64,000 nt of DNA from Flavobacterium hydatis (GTDB lineage Bacteria > Bacteroidota > Bacteroidia > Flavobacteriales > Flavobacteriaceae). The stretch is from the NCBI RefSeq assembly GCF_000737695.1, contig NZ_JPRM01000002.1, positions 1 through 64,000 of the forward strand, read 5' to 3'. The notes beneath the pieces were generated by a model that was given only the letters and a program-made list of their open reading frames with translations, did no database searches and was not told where the DNA came from. Shown here piece after piece: positions 11,501 through 19,354 of this stretch (position 1 is its first letter; each line of letters begins with the position of its first letter). Both the position numbers and the translations under genes were made by a program.

Positions 11501-12754
11501 GTACGTTATGAAGCTGCAAAAAATGGATGGTTAACAAACTATCAGGATTTTAATCAGAACTTCTCACAGGTAACAAATAAGATGTTCAAAGCAACTGCAA
11601 ATATTGATTTATTGCCAGATTTAAAAATTGATTTAAGTGCGGATCGTGCATATTCACAAAATTTTTCTGAGCAATATGATGTTGACGATACAGGATTGTA
11701 TCATTCAAGATCTCCATACAATTATGGTATTTTCTCTATCTCAACGATTTTAATAAAAACATCATTTGCAACAAGTGATGAGAATTCTTCATCGGCATTT
11801 GATGATTTTAGAAGCAACCGTTTAGAAATTGCAAATCGTTTAGCCGAGGGGTATTATGGTGCAGGAGCTGTGATTCCAAGATATGGAGATGTAAATAATC
11901 CGATACCAGGACCAACAGATGCAAAATATGCTCTGTATGTTGCAAATGAAGGTTATCCTATAGGATATACAAAAAGTAATCAGGCAGTTTTGCTTCCTTC
12001 GTTTTTAGCAGCTTATTCAGGAGGAGATGCTTCAAGTGCTTCTACTAGTATTTTTAGAAACTTTCCGCTTCCAAACTGGAGTATAAAGTATAATGGATTG
12101 ATGCGTTATAAGTATTTCAAAGACAAATTTAAACGCTTTTCATTGCAGCATAATTATAGAGCATCTTATACAATTAATCAATATCGTTCTAACTTTAAAT
12201 ATGACCAGAATCCAGGAGGATTGGATCCTGATAGTGGTAATTTCTATAATGCGACAATCATGTCTAATGTCAATTTAGTAGAGCAATTTAGCCCGCTTAT
12301 TAGAATGGATTTTGAGTTGAAAAGTTCATTAAAAGTACTTACGGAAATTAAAAAAGATAGAGCGTTATCTATGAGTTTTGATAATAATCTATTGACCGAA
12401 GTTAAAGGGATGGAATATGTAATTGGTTTAGGATACCGTATTAAAGATGTAATTTTTTCATCAATATTGGCAGATAGCCCTACAGGAGTTATAAAAAGTG
12501 ATATTAATATAAAAGGAGATTTATCATATAGAAATAACAAAACAATGGTACGTTATCTTGATTATGATAATAACCAACTTGCTGCAGGACAAAATATTTG
12601 GTCTGTAAAAATCACAGCAGATTATTCATTTAGTAAAAATCTAACAGCAATTTTTTATTATGACCACTCATTTTCTAAAGCAGTTATTTCGACTACATAT
12701 CCTTTAACGAATATTCGATCAGGATTTACAATTCGATATAATTTTGGAAATTAA
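5543..12754 (+). CDS. sprA: SprA, outer-membrane translocon of the type IX secretion system / gliding motility protein
   Basis: A very large protein (2403 residues) with a signal peptide (about 1-20, FLLVLFCGFVSEAQ) and long stretches of alternating, aromatic-rich beta strands ending in a C-terminal strand (IRSGFTIRYNFGN), as expected for the giant SprA barrel. In F. johnsoniae SprA forms the outer-membrane pore through which T9SS substrates pass, including SprB adhesins and chitinase, and is needed for gliding. The length matches my memory of the F. johnsoniae protein. Acidic calcium-site-like loops are visible (DNDSGNRANQDVGLDGLPDA). Neighbours ruvA and gcvH are unrelated core genes. The ATG at 5543 is chosen because it begins the signal peptide directly. 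Confidence 0.95.
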   Translation: MHKICIFLLVLFCGFVSEAQVKQEAQDTTKAGYSVGKIQIKDPQSILSAYTYDPITDRYIYTNSVDGFSINYPIILTPEEYEALILKESRRDYFKKKADAIDGKKDGSELAKKDLLPRYYIRSGLFESIFGSNTIDVKPTGSVEIDLGVRYTKQDNPSFSPRNRSNLSFDFDQRISMSLQGKVGTRLNVNANYDTQSTFAFQNLIKLEYTPSEDDIIQKIEVGNVSMPLNSTLIRGAQSLFGVKAQLQFGKTTITGVFSEQKSQSKSVVAEGGGTVQNFDLYALNYDNDRHFFLSQYFRDKYDSSLRKYPFIDSRVQITRVEVWITNKQNRVSTTNNNLRNVIALQDLGEAQLSGVPDSEVVVLNPSAGMFLNPINSPANNSNNKYDPKLIAGGTGFLNTKIREIVTSSSGFNGITVSEGQDYSKLENARKLNSNEYTFNPQLGYISLQQRLANDEILAVAYEYTMGDQVYQVGEFGNDGVDGTVVTGNNTSNQAIITQSLILKMLKSNLTNVKNPVWNLMMKNIYQIPGAYQIKQEDFRFNILYTDPSPINYITPVNDANPFPPNPTPDNKVADTPLLKVFNLDKLNYNNDPQTGGDGFFDFLPGLTVDAQNGRIIFTTKEPFGELLFSKLSNSAGEDYRNTSTYNANQSKYVFRNMYANTQSGALQDSDKNKFLLRGKYKSTGGDGIPIGAFNVPQGSVVVTAGGRVLVEGIDYSVNYQLGRVQILDPSLQASNTPIEISLENNSIFGQQTRRFMGVDVQHKISENFTVGGTFLQMTEKPFTQKSSYGQESVNNIIYGFNTNFSTEIPFFTRLVNKLPFIDTDVPSNLSLRGEIAFLKPGTPKADNFEGESTIYVDDFEGSQSTIDMRSAYAWSLASTPEDNAVSTYNFNAKANDISYGFKRAKLAWYTIDPVFYSSKPSGISNDDLSLNSTRRIYSDELYPLTDIAQGQSQVVNTLDLTYYPSERGPYNNNLNYAASPKDNFGGIMRALSSTDFEQGNVEYIQFWVLDPFVGAGETDQTNTGKVYFNLGEISEDILKDGRKQYENGLGPGQIVVNPQPMWGDVPASQSLIYAFDNDSGNRANQDVGLDGLPDAREGAVYNNFAASDDPAADNYTYYLNTTGGVLDRYKNYNGVEGNSNVNINDANRASTTLPDVEDINRDNTMNTINAYYEYSIDIKPNMEIGQNYITDIKNTQVTMVNGVVTAARWIQFKIPVAQPQNTIGNISDFRSIRFMRMFMTGFESDVTVRFGALDLVRGEWRRYTNTLDPADVNVDDDNTTFDVSAVNIEENSTRCPVNYVSPPGVAREQLYNNNTIINQNEQALALRVSGNGLQPKDARAVFKNVSVDMRQYNRLKMFLHAESLPNEQVLQNGQMVGFIRFGNDFTQNFYQIEIPLKVTIPVSTSGTNCSPLSPEVVWPEENNIDLALSLLTQMKIEAMKIDPNTLPLDGIYYPDDDITKPDGDGDSTLRLGIKGNPNFGLVRNLMVGVKNAETHQDIKGEVWFNELRLAEMDNKGGMAAILNLDTNFADFATVSATGRKSTIGFGSLEQGPNERSREDIQQYNIVTNLNLGKLLPPKWGINLPFNYAVGEEVITPEYDPFNEDIKLKQLLDVTTDPAERDNIKNRAIDYTKRRSINFIGVRKDRAPEQKPHVYDPENFTFSQSYNEVQRHDYEIASYRDQQSSTTVNYAYSFQPKTVEPFKKNKYFKKSDYWKLLSDFNFNYLPSNISFNTNIIRQYNRQEFRQVENVEGIGLDPLYRRNFAFNYQYGFNFNLTKSLKINYTASSSNIVKSYLNADNEPIDSFSIWDSYWDIGTPNQHMQQLVLNYEIPLYKIPVLGFLKANYSYTGDYSWQRTSEALSSYEDANGNFYDLGNTVQNANSNTFTATMNMNTLYKYLGLNKGGAKTPKAKPTVPKPGEKVVNKNQPLVVNSAFHDGLMGMLTSIKNIQVNYTVNSGTVLPGYTPSVGFLGSSRPSLGFIFGSQDDVRYEAAKNGWLTNYQDFNQNFSQVTNKMFKATANIDLLPDLKIDLSADRAYSQNFSEQYDVDDTGLYHSRSPYNYGIFSISTILIKTSFATSDENSSSAFDDFRSNRLEIANRLAEGYYGAGAVIPRYGDVNNPIPGPTDAKYALYVANEGYPIGYTKSNQAVLLPSFLAAYSGGDASSASTSIFRNFPLPNWSIKYNGLMRYKYFKDKFKRFSLQHNYRASYTINQYRSNFKYDQNPGGLDPDSGNFYNATIMSNVNLVEQFSPLIRMDFELKSSLKVLTEIKKDRALSMSFDNNLLTEVKGMEYVIGLGYRIKDVIFSSILADSPTGVIKSDINIKGDLSYRNNKTMVRYLDYDNNQLAAGQNIWSVKITADYSFSKNLTAIFYYDHSFSKAVISTTYPLTNIRSGFTIRYNFGN

Positions 12755-12791
12755 ATTTCAGATTCTAAAGAGAATTTGATTAGAAGATTAT

Positions 12792-12799
12792 TACATTTG
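12792..12799 (+). promoter_or_regulatory. Bacteroidota -7 box for gcvH
   Basis: TACATTTG, 42 nt before the gcvH ATG, in the sprA-gcvH gap. Confidence 0.5.
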
Positions 12800-12841
12800 C
12801 CCTATTAAAATTCAATTATCAATTATCAATAAGTATTTATT

Positions 12842-13222
12842 ATGAATATACCAACAAATTTAAAGTACACAAAGGATCACGAATGGGTTAGCATTGAGGG
12901 AGATGTTGCAACAGTAGGAATTACTCATTTCGCACAAAAAGAATTAGGAGACATTGTTTATGTTGAAGTAGAAACTTTAGATCAAACACTTGAGAAAGAT
13001 GAAGTTTTTGGAACAGTTGAAGCAGTAAAAACAGTTTCGGATTTATTTTTACCATTATCTGGAGAAATCATTGCTTTTAATGATAGTCTAGAAAGTGCTC
13101 CAGAAACAGTAAACTCAGATCCTTACGGAGATGGATGGATGATTAAAATTAAAATTTCAAATACATCAGAATTAGATTCTCTATTATCTGATGAAGCTTA
13201 TAAAGAATTAATAGGTGCTTAA
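12842..13222 (+). CDS. gcvH: Glycine cleavage system H protein
   Basis: 126 residues, normal for GcvH. It carries the lipoyl group that shuttles the aminomethyl intermediate between GcvP, GcvT and the lipoamide dehydrogenase. The lipoyl-lysine is K63 in [10 protein letters not shown], and the typical start (KYTKDHEWV) and GDIVYVEV are present. The other glycine cleavage genes are not in the window. The 3' end overlaps the VanZ-like gene by 8 bp, which suggests translational coupling. Confidence 0.97.
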   Translation: MNIPTNLKYTKDHEWVSIEGDVATVGITHFAQKELGDIVYVEVETLDQTLEKDEVFGTVEAVKTVSDLFLPLSGEIIAFNDSLESAPETVNSDPYGDGWMIKIKISNTSELDSLLSDEAYKELIGA

Positions 13223-13601
13223 ACAAATATTTTTTTTATGTTCGGCTTTATTGTGGACAGGGATTATCGGCTTTCTTTGTTTAACAGAGTCAAGTAATAT
13301 TCCAACAGTAACGATTCCTAACATAGATAAATTAGTTCATTTTTGTTTTCATTTTGGTTTTACATTACTGTGGTTTTTGTTTTTTAAAAAACAATTTAAT
13401 AGCATAGATAATTATAAACCACTGCTTGTTTCTTTTGTTTTTTCGATTTTTTTCGGGCTTACAATTGAGATTTTACAAAGTAAATATACTTTAACAAGGA
13501 GTGCCGACATGATGGATTTTTTAGCAAATTCAATAGGAGCAACATTCGCAATAATTGCGGTGCTACTATTCAGTAAGCTAATCTCTAAAATAGTAAATTA
13601 A
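13215..13601 (+). CDS. VanZ-like small integral membrane protein
   Basis: 128 residues with four hydrophobic segments and the VanZ-family pattern of charged residues between them ([42 protein letters not shown]). The name comes from a teicoplanin-resistance accessory gene, but most family members have no known function, and I infer none here. The 8-bp overlap with gcvH and the terminator directly after it place it at the end of the gcvH transcript. Start is ATG-less: TTG at 13215 (inside the gcvH end) gives the expected N-terminal hydrophobic segment. Confidence 0.82.
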   Translation: MLKQIFFLCSALLWTGIIGFLCLTESSNIPTVTIPNIDKLVHFCFHFGFTLLWFLFFKKQFNSIDNYKPLLVSFVFSIFFGLTIEILQSKYTLTRSADMMDFLANSIGATFAIIAVLLFSKLISKIVN

Positions 13602-13602
13602 T

Positions 13603-13629
13603 AAATCCCACTTCGGTGGGATTTTTTGT
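13603..13629 (+). terminator. Terminator after gcvH/VanZ-like unit
   Basis: 9-bp perfect stem closing a TTCG tetraloop (13612-13615), followed by T6. The hairpin begins right at the stop codon. Confidence 0.9.
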
Positions 13630-13730
13630 TTTTGGGAATTTTGGTAATATATATTTAGGTTAATAATTGAGCTTTGTTTATGCTTGATTAAAAGTAGCAG
13701 TTAATTCCAAACTTATCTCAATATAAAATG

Positions 13731-13738
13731 TATTTTTG
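13731..13738 (+). promoter_or_regulatory. Bacteroidota -7 box for deoC
   Basis: TATTTTTG, 36 nt before the deoC ATG. Confidence 0.5.
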
Positions 13739-13774
13739 CCAACCAGGATTTAATACAATTAATTTATTATAGCC

Positions 13775-14518
13775 ATGAATATTAGACAATACTTAGATTC
13801 AACATATTTAAAAACTTCTGATCAAGCTAACTTGAGTGAAGCAGAAAACACACAAATAGTTAAGAATACAATTGAAGAAGCCATAATTGAGCGTTTTAAA
13901 TTGATAATGATTCGCCCGGATAAAGTTAGTTTGGCAAAAGAAATGATTTCGAAGGCCCAATCAAATCTTTTGATCGGTACTGTGATTGATTTTCCGGAGG
14001 GAAAATCAAGTTTAGAAGAAAAACTTGCGGAAGCAAATGTTGCTATACAAAATGGGGCAGACGACCTAGATTTTGTTTGTAATTATGAAGCTTTTAAAAA
14101 TGGTGAAATTGATTTAGTGAAAAATGAAATTTTGCAATGTACACGGTTGGGATTGTCTAATAAAAAAGTAGTAAAATGGATTATAGAAGTTGCCGCACTT
14201 AATGATACTGAAATTATACAACTTTCGGTATTGATAAAAAATATCATAATTCAGAATTTTGACGAGAATGATTATTCTTCAGTTTTTGTAAAATCATCAA
14301 CTGGTTTTTATAAAACAGAAAATAACTTGCCAAATGGGGCAACAGTACCAACAATTATAATGATGCTTGAAAATGCTTCGCCGCTTCCTATAAAAGCTGC
14401 AGGTGGGGTAAGATCATATGATGAGGCTGTCGAAATGATTAATCTTGGAGTGAAGCGTATAGGGACTTCAAATGCCAAAGCAATTGCAAACGGAGAAACT
14501 TCACAAAACCAATATTAA
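13775..14518 (+). CDS. deoC: Deoxyribose-phosphate aldolase
   Basis: 247 residues of the class I DeoC family, which splits 2-deoxyribose 5-phosphate into glyceraldehyde 3-phosphate and acetaldehyde in nucleoside catabolism. The Schiff-base lysine is K173 in FVKSSTGF and the second active-site lysine is K207 in PIKAAGGVRS. The region ADDLDFVCNYE (about 95-105) matches the usual DIDMV site. It is 21 nt from the following RemB-like gene with no terminator between, so the two are probably one transcript even though the functions differ. Confidence 0.95.
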   Translation: MNIRQYLDSTYLKTSDQANLSEAENTQIVKNTIEEAIIERFKLIMIRPDKVSLAKEMISKAQSNLLIGTVIDFPEGKSSLEEKLAEANVAIQNGADDLDFVCNYEAFKNGEIDLVKNEILQCTRLGLSNKKVVKWIIEVAALNDTEIIQLSVLIKNIIIQNFDENDYSSVFVKSSTGFYKTENNLPNGATVPTIIMMLENASPLPIKAAGGVRSYDEAVEMINLGVKRIGTSNAKAIANGETSQNQY

Positions 14519-14539
14519 ATCTACAACCAAAACCACCGT

Positions 14540-16663
14540 ATGAGCAAAGGTTTTTTGACTTTTATTATAGCATTTTACTCTTTAATGGCTGCTTCTCAAG
14601 AAGCAAATAATTTAACTGTTAAATCTAGTTTTACTTCCGAAGAATTTCCGATTTTTCCAACTTGCGAAAATTTAAAATCAAAAGCATTAGAAAATTGTTT
14701 CTATAGCGAGGTTCAGGATTTCGTATTTAAAAATTTTCAAATTCCTTCAAATCTAAAGCAAAACAATTATAAAGAAGATGTAAAAGTTCTTTTTGAAGTT
14801 GATAAAAATGGAGAATTTAAGGTTATATATGTTAATGCAAATAATGATGAATTAGTTCAGGAAACAAAACGTGTTTTTGCTACATTTCCAAAGATAAAAC
14901 CATCTACCTATGATGGAAAACCGACGTATTCTAAGTATACAATTATAATTAATATACCATTAAAAACGGCAGGGCAAATTTCTGAGGAAGCAATAGCTGC
15001 ATCAAAAATTATTAAACCCGATACTAAGCCTATGACAGAATTGGATAGTATTGTTTATAAAAAGTATACAAATCCTGAGTTTGAAAGTAATTTAAATATT
15101 CCTTTTTCTCATAGTTATTACGCCCAATTTGATGGTGCTTTAAATAAAGTAGGAAGTAATAATCACACTGCTTCAAAACCATATACGTATGCAGAAGTTT
15201 CAAAATATTATAATCTTAAAGCGGTAAACGAATCGCTTAAAAAGAATGTTTCTGGTTGGTGGGGACGTAAACTTTGGAATGAAAGCTTAGTCGAAATTGA
15301 GGGAGAAGGATATTGGTTCACACTAAACGCTATTGTCGATTTACAAATGGGTAAGGATACAAAAAGTGATAATTCTTATACTTACGTAAATACTAGAGCG
15401 CTTAATTTTAGAGGAGGACTGGGTAAGCATCTTAACTTTACTACGACGGTTTTTGAAAGTCAGGGAAGGTTTGCAGATTATTATAATAGTTATGCTGAAT
15501 CGATAAAACCTTCTGGAGGGAATCCTGCAGTAATTCCTGGAATTGGAATTGCTAAAGCTTTTAAAACTGATGGGTTCGATTTCCCTTCTGCGGAAGCGAA
15601 TTTGACCTATAAGCCAGGGAAAATTTTTGATTTTCAATTGGGTTATGGAAGGAATTTTATAGGAGATGGATATCGTTCTTTATTAGAGAGTGATGGAGCA
15701 AGTCCGTATCCATATTTTAAAATGAATACTACCTTTTGGAAAATAAAATATACCAATACCTATATGTTTCTTAAGGATGTCAGACCCGATGCTACAGTTG
15801 ATAAAACTTATGCTAGTAAATATATGGCAAATCATTATTTAAGTTTGAACGTTACAAACAGGTTGAATTTAGGTTTCTTCGAGTCAGTAATCTGGACTAA
15901 CAGCAACGATCGAGGTTTTGATATGGCTTTTGCTAATCCTATTATTTTTTATAGATCAGTAGAGTTTGCTTCTTCTTCAAGAAGTGGTAATGCTTTACTT
16001 GGTTTAACAGCAAAGTATAAATGGAATAATCAAATTAATTTGTATGGTCAATTTCTTTTAGATGAATTTTCTGTTGGCGATATGGGAAGTGGAGAAAAAA
16101 GCTGGAAGAATAAATTTGGGTATCAGTTAGGAGCTAAATATTATAATGCATTTCATATACCAAATTTATTGATGCAATTAGAGTATAATCATGTACGCCC
16201 GTATGTGTATTCGCATAGTGCTGTTATTACAAATTATGGTCATAACAATCAAAGTATTGGTCACCAATGGGGAGGTAATTTTAGCGAATTTATTGCTATT
16301 GCCCGTTATCACAAAGGAAGATATTTTGCCGATGCAAAAATTACAGTTGGAACCAGAGGTTTAGATTTTGATACAGCAGAAGATTCATTTAATTATGGGT
16401 CAGATATTTATAAAAGTTATGATGTAAAAAGACCTTATAATACAGGGGTGAAAGTAGGACAGGGGAATAAAACATCAGTTTTTATTACAGATATTCAAGC
16501 GGGTTATTTGGTTAATCCAGCTACAAACTTAAAATTCTTCGGAAGTCTGATTTACAGAAATTTTGATCCAACAAAAGATACTGCAGCAAATTTTAAACAA
16601 AGTACAACATGGTTTACTTTAGGATTGAGAGCAGATGTGTTTAATTGGTATTTTGATTATTAA
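14540..16663 (+). CDS. remB: RemB-like gliding-associated outer-membrane protein (TonB-C-like domain plus Wzi-type barrel)
   Basis: 707 residues. It starts with a short signal peptide (FLTFIIAFYSLMAASQE). Residues about 60-150 resemble a TonB C-terminal-like domain (VKVLFEVDKNGEFKVIYV, then a P-rich strand). Residues about 190-707 are beta-rich and fit the capsule-assembly Wzi barrel family (W and G-rich strands, C-terminal WFTLGLRADVFNWYFDY). I recall that F. johnsoniae has a gliding protein of this kind, RemB, in the same neighbourhood as sprA and ctaB; the symbol rests on that memory and on synteny. It is probably in the outer membrane. An alternative is a polysaccharide-anchoring Wzi homologue with no motility role. 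Confidence 0.72.
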   Translation: MSKGFLTFIIAFYSLMAASQEANNLTVKSSFTSEEFPIFPTCENLKSKALENCFYSEVQDFVFKNFQIPSNLKQNNYKEDVKVLFEVDKNGEFKVIYVNANNDELVQETKRVFATFPKIKPSTYDGKPTYSKYTIIINIPLKTAGQISEEAIAASKIIKPDTKPMTELDSIVYKKYTNPEFESNLNIPFSHSYYAQFDGALNKVGSNNHTASKPYTYAEVSKYYNLKAVNESLKKNVSGWWGRKLWNESLVEIEGEGYWFTLNAIVDLQMGKDTKSDNSYTYVNTRALNFRGGLGKHLNFTTTVFESQGRFADYYNSYAESIKPSGGNPAVIPGIGIAKAFKTDGFDFPSAEANLTYKPGKIFDFQLGYGRNFIGDGYRSLLESDGASPYPYFKMNTTFWKIKYTNTYMFLKDVRPDATVDKTYASKYMANHYLSLNVTNRLNLGFFESVIWTNSNDRGFDMAFANPIIFYRSVEFASSSRSGNALLGLTAKYKWNNQINLYGQFLLDEFSVGDMGSGEKSWKNKFGYQLGAKYYNAFHIPNLLMQLEYNHVRPYVYSHSAVITNYGHNNQSIGHQWGGNFSEFIAIARYHKGRYFADAKITVGTRGLDFDTAEDSFNYGSDIYKSYDVKRPYNTGVKVGQGNKTSVFITDIQAGYLVNPATNLKFFGSLIYRNFDPTKDTAANFKQSTTWFTLGLRADVFNWYFDY

Positions 16664-16779
16664 AATATTTAGTAAGATTTTTTGCAAATGATTCGGTTTT
16701 ATCGTGAAATTCAGGCGTATTTGAAGCTTTCGTTTGAAAAAATGTAATTTTATCGCCTTAAATTCTGCAATCTAATTTG

Positions 16780-16787
16780 TACATTTG
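16780..16787 (+). promoter_or_regulatory. Bacteroidota -7 box for the ctaB operon
   Basis: TACATTTG, 33 nt before the TTG start of ctaB. Confidence 0.5.
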
Positions 16788-16820
16788 CACCAGTTTTGAA
16801 AAAACAAAAATAATAACGCA

Positions 16821-17723
16821 TTGGACGCAACACAAAATTCACTTTCACTCAAATCTATTTTTAATGATTTCAAAGAAATCACAAAAGCAGGACTCGCTGT
16901 AAGTGTTTTGTTCTCCTCAATTGCAGGTTACTTGCTTGGTTTTGATGATCAACATCCATTTCAATGGTCTGTACTTCTAGTTTTGGCAATTGGAGGATAT
17001 TGCATGGTAGGAGCTTCAAATGCTTATAACCAGGTTATCGAGAAAGATCTTGATGCTTTAATGGACAGAACAAAGAATCGTCCTGTTCCTTCAGGAAGAA
17101 TGTCTCCTAAAGTTGCTTTGCTTGTAGCGTCTTTACTTACAATTATAGGGTTAACTTTACTTTATACAATCAATCCTAAAACAGCAATGTTTGGGGCGAT
17201 TTCGATTTTTTTATATACCAGTGTTTATACGCCATTAAAGACGGTTACATCTTTGTCTGTTTTTGTAGGTGCTTTTCCAGGCGCAATACCGTTCATGTTA
17301 GGGTGGGTTGCTGCAACAGGAGATTTTGGTATTGAAGCAGGAACATTATTTTTAATTCAGTTTTTTTGGCAATTTCCTCATTTTTGGGCAATTGGTTGGT
17401 TCTTGTATGAGGATTATGAAAAAGCGGGATTTTTTATGCTTCCAACAGGAAAAAAAGACAAAGGAACTGCATTACAGGTTATACTATACACGATTTGGCT
17501 TATTATAGCATCGCTTTTGCCAGCTCTAGGGTATACTGGTAAATTGTTTATATCGCCAATAGCAGCTATTTTAGTGTTCTTGTTAGGGCTTTGGATGTTG
17601 TTTTATGCAGTTCGTTTGTATAAAATAAGAACGGCTAAAGCGGCTAGAACATTGATGCTGGTAAGTGTTTCTTATATTACCTTGTTGCAGTTGATTTTTA
17701 TATTTGATAAATTTTTAAGATAG
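16821..17723 (+). CDS. ctaB: Protoheme IX farnesyltransferase (haem O synthase)
   Basis: 300 residues, UbiA-superfamily polytopic membrane enzyme that adds a farnesyl group to haem b to make haem O for haem-copper oxidases. The first Asp-rich prenyl-diphosphate motif is seen in NAYNQVIEKDLDALMDRTKN (about 66-85), followed by RPVPSGRMSP. About nine hydrophobic helices follow. The start is TTG at 16821, giving an N-terminus MDATQNSLSL; no ATG is available nearby. It leads a run of oxidase genes, with two nt between its stop and the next start. Confidence 0.93.
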   Translation: MDATQNSLSLKSIFNDFKEITKAGLAVSVLFSSIAGYLLGFDDQHPFQWSVLLVLAIGGYCMVGASNAYNQVIEKDLDALMDRTKNRPVPSGRMSPKVALLVASLLTIIGLTLLYTINPKTAMFGAISIFLYTSVYTPLKTVTSLSVFVGAFPGAIPFMLGWVAATGDFGIEAGTLFLIQFFWQFPHFWAIGWFLYEDYEKAGFFMLPTGKKDKGTALQVILYTIWLIIASLLPALGYTGKLFISPIAAILVFLLGLWMLFYAVRLYKIRTAKAARTLMLVSVSYITLLQLIFIFDKFLR

Positions 17724-17725
17724 TT

Positions 17726-18313
17726 ATGGAAATGACAATGACAAAAGATGAAGATAGAGCAAGAAGCGCTAAGTCATCTAAATTGATTTTATTGTTCGCA
17801 ATGGTTAGTATGACCATGATGTTTGCTGGACTTACCAGTGCTTTTGTAGTTAGTAAATCAAGAACAGACTGGTTGAAGGGCTTTCAATTGCCTTCGGCGT
17901 TTTATTATAGCACGTTAGTGATTATTGGTTGTAGTGTTACTTTTTATTTGGCTAAAAGAGCAATTCAAAAAGACAACAGAAAAGCAACTACTAATTTACT
18001 TTTGACTACTTTAGCATTAGGAATTTTATTTGTGGCTTTACAATTTGCAGGATTCGAACAAATCGTTGCAGATGGCTATTATTTTACAGGAGCAGAGAGT
18101 TCTATAACTACTACTTTTCTTTATGTTGTAACGGTTACACACTTGTTTCACCTAGCTGGAGGGATTATTTCTCTTTTAGTTATTATTTATAATCATTTTA
18201 AACAGAAATACAATTCGACTCAAACTCTTGGAATAGAACTAGGTGCAATGTACTGGCACTTTCTTGATTTCTTGTGGGTCTATTTATTTTTATTTTTATA
18301 TTTCTTTAAATAA
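17726..18313 (+). CDS. Cytochrome c oxidase subunit III-like protein (short form)
   Basis: 195 residues with five predicted membrane helices of the haem-copper oxidase subunit III family. Conserved features are the histidine-containing THLFHLAGG (about 137-145) and YWHFLDFLWVYLFL at the C-terminus. Subunit III stabilises the catalytic subunit I and supports proton uptake. It begins two nt after ctaB and is followed 42 nt later by a second, longer subunit III gene. Subunits I and II are not in this window. Confidence 0.88.
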   Translation: MEMTMTKDEDRARSAKSSKLILLFAMVSMTMMFAGLTSAFVVSKSRTDWLKGFQLPSAFYYSTLVIIGCSVTFYLAKRAIQKDNRKATTNLLLTTLALGILFVALQFAGFEQIVADGYYFTGAESSITTTFLYVVTVTHLFHLAGGIISLLVIIYNHFKQKYNSTQTLGIELGAMYWHFLDFLWVYLFLFLYFFK

Positions 18314-18323
18314 GAAAAAAACG

Positions 18324-18331
18324 TAAATTTG
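18324..18331 (+). promoter_or_regulatory. Possible internal -7 box before the long subunit III gene
   Basis: TAAATTTG, 24 nt before the next ATG. No TTG -33 box is seen. Confidence 0.4.
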
Positions 18332-18355
18332 GGAACTTTTTAACGAATATCTTTT

Positions 18356-19336
18356 ATGGAAGCGACAGTTACTACTGCAAATAACGAAGAAAAAACTTGG
18401 GGAGGCGGCAATGAGCCATTAGGAGCAAGTTATGGTAAAATGATGATGTGGTTTTTTATCGTATCGGATGCCTTAACGTTCTCTGGATTTCTAGCGGCTT
18501 ATGGTTTTTCTAGATTTAAATTTATTGAAACTTGGCCATTGGCTGATGAAGTGTTTACTCACTTCCCTTTTATGCATGGTGTACCTGCACCAATGTATTA
18601 TGTCGCATTAATGACATTTATTTTGATTTTCTCATCTGTAACAATGGTTTTAGCTGTTGATGCAGGACATCAAATGAAAAAAAGCAAAGTTGCAGTATAT
18701 ATGTTTTTAACTATTATTGGAGGTTTGATTTTCGTTGGGTCACAAGCTTGGGAATGGAAAAACTTTATTAAAGGAGAATACGGAGCTATTGAAACAAAAG
18801 GAGGAAGTTTACTTCAGTTTGTTGATAAAGACGGAAAACGTGTTGCTCTTGCAGATTTTGCTGTAAAATTACCAGAAGGTAGAGAAGCATTAACTAGAGA
18901 TAAAGGAAAATGGTTTATGAGCGATGCAGAAACATTGCCAACATATTCTGTTGCCGAAGTTCAAGCTGGTTTTAAAGCACATCCTGAATTATTAGTAAGA
19001 ACAGAAGTCCTTACTAAAGAAAAGAAAAAAACTATTCTTACTAGAGAAGAGTCAGAATTAAGATTAAGCCAAGCACATTACGTTGTAGAAGGAGCTAATT
19101 TGGTTAGAAACGAATACGGAAATAAATTATTTGCTGATTTCTTTTTCTTTATTACAGGTTTCCACGGATTTCACGTAATCTCAGGGATTATCATCAATAT
19201 CATTATCTTTTTTAATGTATTGTTAGGTACTTACGAAAAGAGAAAAAGCTACGAAATGGTAGAGAAAGTTGGTTTATACTGGCACTTTGTCGATTTAGTT
19301 TGGGTATTTGTATTCACAGTTTTCTACTTAGTTTAA
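18356..19336 (+). CDS. Cytochrome c oxidase subunit III, long form with hydrophilic insertion
   Basis: 326 residues. Membrane helices at about 28-50, 80-100, 112-130, 260-290 and 305-326 carry the subunit III signature (SQAWEWKNF with the conserved Glu, TGFHGFHVISG, YWHFVDLVWVFVF). Between residues about 141 and 255 there is a charged insertion of roughly 115 residues that should lie outside the membrane. It belongs with the short subunit III before it and subunit IV after it (18 nt gap). From memory, such inserts occur in Bacteroidota oxidases; the role of the insert is unknown to me. Confidence 0.92.
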   Translation: MEATVTTANNEEKTWGGGNEPLGASYGKMMMWFFIVSDALTFSGFLAAYGFSRFKFIETWPLADEVFTHFPFMHGVPAPMYYVALMTFILIFSSVTMVLAVDAGHQMKKSKVAVYMFLTIIGGLIFVGSQAWEWKNFIKGEYGAIETKGGSLLQFVDKDGKRVALADFAVKLPEGREALTRDKGKWFMSDAETLPTYSVAEVQAGFKAHPELLVRTEVLTKEKKKTILTREESELRLSQAHYVVEGANLVRNEYGNKLFADFFFFITGFHGFHVISGIIINIIIFFNVLLGTYEKRKSYEMVEKVGLYWHFVDLVWVFVFTVFYLV

Positions 19337-19354
19337 TTTTAGATCTATATTATT

